From the NCBI GenBank assembly GCA_046496595.1, contig JAWOGU010000410.1:1-6965 (forward strand): DNA of 6,965 nt, read 5' to 3'. The notes beneath the pieces were generated by a model. It was not told the DNA's origin and made no database searches. It saw only the letters and a list, made by a program, of their open reading frames with translations. The position numbers and the translations under genes are program-made. Source of the DNA: GCA-2746795 sp046496595. Lineage in GTDB: Bacteria > Chloroflexota > Anaerolineae > Promineifilales > Promineifilaceae. Every line of letters starts with the position of its first letter. Positions within the stretch are counted from its first letter, which is position 1. Positions 4,978 through 6,965 of the stretch are shown one piece after another.

Positions 4978-6965
4978 ATGCCCATTACCTACGTCGTCGT
5001 GGATGTCGAAACCACCGGCTTTGCTGCCGGCAGCGATGCACTCATTGAAGTCGCCGCCATCCAACTGCAAAACAATGACATCCTGGAAGCCTTCACTTCC
5101 CTGGTCAATCCGCACCGGGATATCCCTGCGGAAATCACCCAACTCACCGGCATCACCGACGAGATGGTCGCCGACGCCCCCAGCATGTTCACCGTGCGCA
5201 CCCAACTGCGCACCGTCGTGGGCGACCATGTGGTGGTGGGTCACAATGTCAACTTCGACATGGGCTTCCTCACCGAAGAGCGCGTGGGCGTGGGCAACCA
5301 CCGCCTGGACACCGTTACTCTGGCCTCCATCCTGGTGCCCGAAGCCGGCCGCTACGACCTGGAAACACTGGTGCGTGTGCTGCACCTGCCCAATCCGCAT
5401 GGCGGGCAGACTCACCGCGCTCTGGACGACGCCGAACAAACCGTAGAGTTGTTCCTGGCGCTGCGCGAACGGGCGCTGGCCCTGGAACGCTGGCAGGTCG
5501 AAGAAATTGTGATGGCGGGACGGCGCATCGCCTGGCCCGAAACCCTCTTTTTTGAAGAAGTGCTGGCGCTCCAGGCGCAGACCGCTTTCACCAATGGCGG
5601 CAAAAAGGGCAGCGTCAGCGACCTGTTTAAACCCGATCTGCCTCGTGGGCAGGCGCTGGCCCCCGCCGAAAAAACGCAGCCGCTGCCCGCTGATTTCATC
5701 GCGGGCATGTTGGAACCGGGCGGCAACTTTGACCACACCTTTCCTGATTTTGAACACCGGCCGCAGCAGGTGGAAATGCTCACGGCCGTTATCGAAGCCT
5801 TCAACCAGGGCGTCCATTCCCTCATCGAAGCGGGCACCGGCACTGGCAAAAGTATCGCCTACCTGCTGCCCGCCGCCTTTTGGGCACAGCAAAACGGCCG
5901 TCGCGTGGTCGTGTCCACCAACACCATCAACCTGCAAGACCAGCTCATCCACAAAGATTTACCCGAACTGCAAAAAGCGCTGCCCTTTGAACTGAGAACG
6001 GCCGTGCGCAAAGGACGCAGCAACTACCTCTGCACCCGCCTCTTCAAACAAATGCGCCACACCGGCCCCAGCAACGCCGACGACATGGTCATGTTCGCCC
6101 GCATTTTGCTCTGGCTGCCGCACACCAAAACCGGCGACGTGGCCGAACTGGTCATCCGCACGCCAGGCGAGCGTCTGGCCTGGGGGCGCATGAACGGCGA
6201 AAACGCCGTCTGCACCAGCGACCGCTGCGCGCAGGAGCGCTGCCCGCTCTACATCGCCCGCATGAGAGCGGAGCAGGCCCACATCATCATCGTCAACCAC
6301 GCCCTGCTTTTGGCCGACGTTTCCACAGGCAATCTCATTCTGCCCGCCTTCACCGACCTGATTATCGACGAGGCGCATCATTTGGAAACGGCCGTTACCG
6401 ATGGCCTCAGCTTCCGCGCCGATAAACGTTCAATGGAAAACAGCCTGGATGAAATCACCCAGCCCAAATCCGGCCTGCTGGGAAAGCTTGAGAGCCAGGC
6501 GCGCGGCGTGCTGCCGCCCGACATCTATGCCTCTATCGCCACCTACATCACCGCCATGCGCAACCAGGCGCAGGACGCCGGTTACGTGTTGGAAGAGTTT
6601 TTTGCCAGCCTGGGTTATTTTCTCAAGGATTATGTCAATAGACGCAGCCAGTTCGCCCAACAGGTGCGCCTCATGCCGCCGCTGCGCACGCAGGCCGGCT
6701 ACGACGAAGTGATCCTCAGTTGGGAAAATCTCAACAACCACCTCAAAGCGCTGGCGGTCGGTTTCGACAAACTGGCGAAAGCGCTGGAGGACGTCATCTA
6801 CAACCACGACATTGTGGACGGGGAAGATTTGGTGCGCGAACTGGCGGGAAACGGCCGTTCCCTGGAAGAAACGCGCCAAAACCTGGAGCAAACCCTGGTC
6901 AAACCGAACTCTGAAACCATCTACTGGGCCGAAGTATTCAAAGAACGCATTTCGCTCCACGCCGC
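4978..6965 (+). CDS. dinG: DEDDh 3'-5' exonuclease fused to DinG-type helicase (3' end outside window)
   Basis: The reading frame is open from ATG 4978 to the window end (662 residues so far). Residues 1-165 are a DnaQ/epsilon-type exonuclease: VDVETTG (Asp9, Glu11), HNVNFD (Asp94) and THRALDDA (His146, Asp151) give a complete DEDDh set. After a connector, a superfamily 2 XPD/DinG helicase begins: HRPQQ (260-264), Walker A AGTGTGKS (285-292), motif Ia STNTINLQDQL (313-323), VNHALL (439-444) and the Walker B DEAH box (464-467). Four cysteines (352, 412, 417, 422) lie between Walker A and DEAH with the spacing expected for the 4Fe-4S cluster of E. coli DinG and XPD. The C-terminal helicase motifs lie beyond the window. 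The likely role is unwinding and trimming of DNA or R-loop structures during repair or replication. The start sits 2 bases after the hydrolase stop; AAGGAAG (4958-4964) is 13 bases upstream, somewhat far, so coupling to the upstream gene is likely. Confidence 0.93.
   Translation, partial: MPITYVVVDVETTGFAAGSDALIEVAAIQLQNNDILEAFTSLVNPHRDIPAEITQLTGITDEMVADAPSMFTVRTQLRTVVGDHVVVGHNVNFDMGFLTEERVGVGNHRLDTVTLASILVPEAGRYDLETLVRVLHLPNPHGGQTHRALDDAEQTVELFLALRERALALERWQVEEIVMAGRRIAWPETLFFEEVLALQAQTAFTNGGKKGSVSDLFKPDLPRGQALAPAEKTQPLPADFIAGMLEPGGNFDHTFPDFEHRPQQVEMLTAVIEAFNQGVHSLIEAGTGTGKSIAYLLPAAFWAQQNGRRVVVSTNTINLQDQLIHKDLPELQKALPFELRTAVRKGRSNYLCTRLFKQMRHTGPSNADDMVMFARILLWLPHTKTGDVAELVIRTPGERLAWGRMNGENAVCTSDRCAQERCPLYIARMRAEQAHIIIVNHALLLADVSTGNLILPAFTDLIIDEAHHLETAVTDGLSFRADKRSMENSLDEITQPKSGLLGKLESQARGVLPPDIYASIATYITAMRNQAQDAGYVLEEFFASLGYFLKDYVNRRSQFAQQVRLMPPLRTQAGYDEVILSWENLNNHLKALAVGFDKLAKALEDVIYNHDIVDGEDLVRELAGNGRSLEETRQNLEQTLVKPNSETIYWAEVFKERISLHA

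Larger units (their letters stand above)
63..6858. repeat. Dispersed palindromic octamer ACGGCCGT, 11 copies
   Basis: By hand count ACGGCCGT starts at 63, 2524, 2761, 3153, 3890, 4965, 5782, 5894, 5998, 6388 and 6851. Seven of these (63, 2524, 2761, 3153, 3890, 6388, 6851) extend to AACGGCCGTT. The copies at 63 and 2524 extend to GAACGGCCGTTC, and the one at 2761 to the perfect palindrome GGGAAACGGCCGTTTCCC (2756-2773). Every copy is inside a coding sequence. Near-miss copies with one changed outer base occur at 359, 2184, 2281 and 3381. Base-frequency expectation for this length is roughly 0.1-0.2 copies. There are none from 71 to 2523. Confidence 0.85.

Noticed and set aside
4972..5952. Long reverse-strand open frame of 326 residues, and similar long opposite-strand frames at 5412-5849 and 6430-6960
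   Set aside because: They are antisense to the exonuclease-helicase gene, whose motifs are unmistakable. The translations are low-complexity (Gly/His/Gln/Val-rich) without recognisable domains, as expected for shadows of a GC-rich gene.

Overview
This 6965-base window looks like a chromosomal segment of an uncultured-type, moderately high-GC bacterium, most plausibly Chloroflexota (Anaerolineae/Ardenticatenia-like). That assignment is inference. It rests on the Pro/Thr-rich 'TPTP' surface-type protein, the exonuclease-DinG helicase fusion, the endonuclease-type MutL and the accumulation of HicB, DUF2281 and MazF genes. No rRNA, tRNA, CRISPR array or intact insertion sequence was seen.

Layout: (1) 17-937, forward: a membrane-anchored protein of unknown function with a Pro/Thr-rich linker and a C-terminal beta-rich domain. 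(2) 938-1183: non-coding, AT-richer, with a 97-bp nested inverted-repeat element at 1028-1124. (3) 1184-2066, forward: a solitary HicB-type antitoxin gene, then a translationally coupled DUF2281-type antitoxin / PemK-MazF toxin pair; this block is visibly poorer in G+C than both flanks. (4) 2067-2126: a short convergent gap with a 16-bp-unit repeat. (5) 2127-3959, reverse: complete mutL with all the endonuclease motifs and an AT-rich, inverted-repeat insertion inside its coding sequence. (6) 3960-4060: a compact divergent promoter region carrying an 8-bp-period tandem repeat. (7) 4061-4975, forward: an alpha/beta hydrolase (carboxylesterase / monoacylglycerol lipase type). (8) 4978 to the window end, forward: a DEDDh exonuclease-DinG helicase fusion whose 3' end is cut by the window.

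How the genes relate: mutL (mismatch repair) and the exonuclease-helicase (DNA processing) lie on either side of one divergent promoter region. The hydrolase and the helicase gene are two bases apart and probably co-transcribed. The HicB/MazEF-like block looks like an acquired stability or defence cassette placed between housekeeping-type genes.

The strongest unexplained signal is the palindromic octamer ACGGCCGT. It occurs 11 times by my hand count, all inside coding sequence, where chance predicts well under one. Seven copies extend to AACGGCCGTT and one lies at the centre of an 18-bp perfect palindrome. The word is absent from 71 to 2523, a stretch that includes the toxin-antitoxin block. 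This resembles the behaviour of cyanobacterial HIP1 (GCGATCGC), with a different word. No complete new multi-gene system can be claimed from this window.
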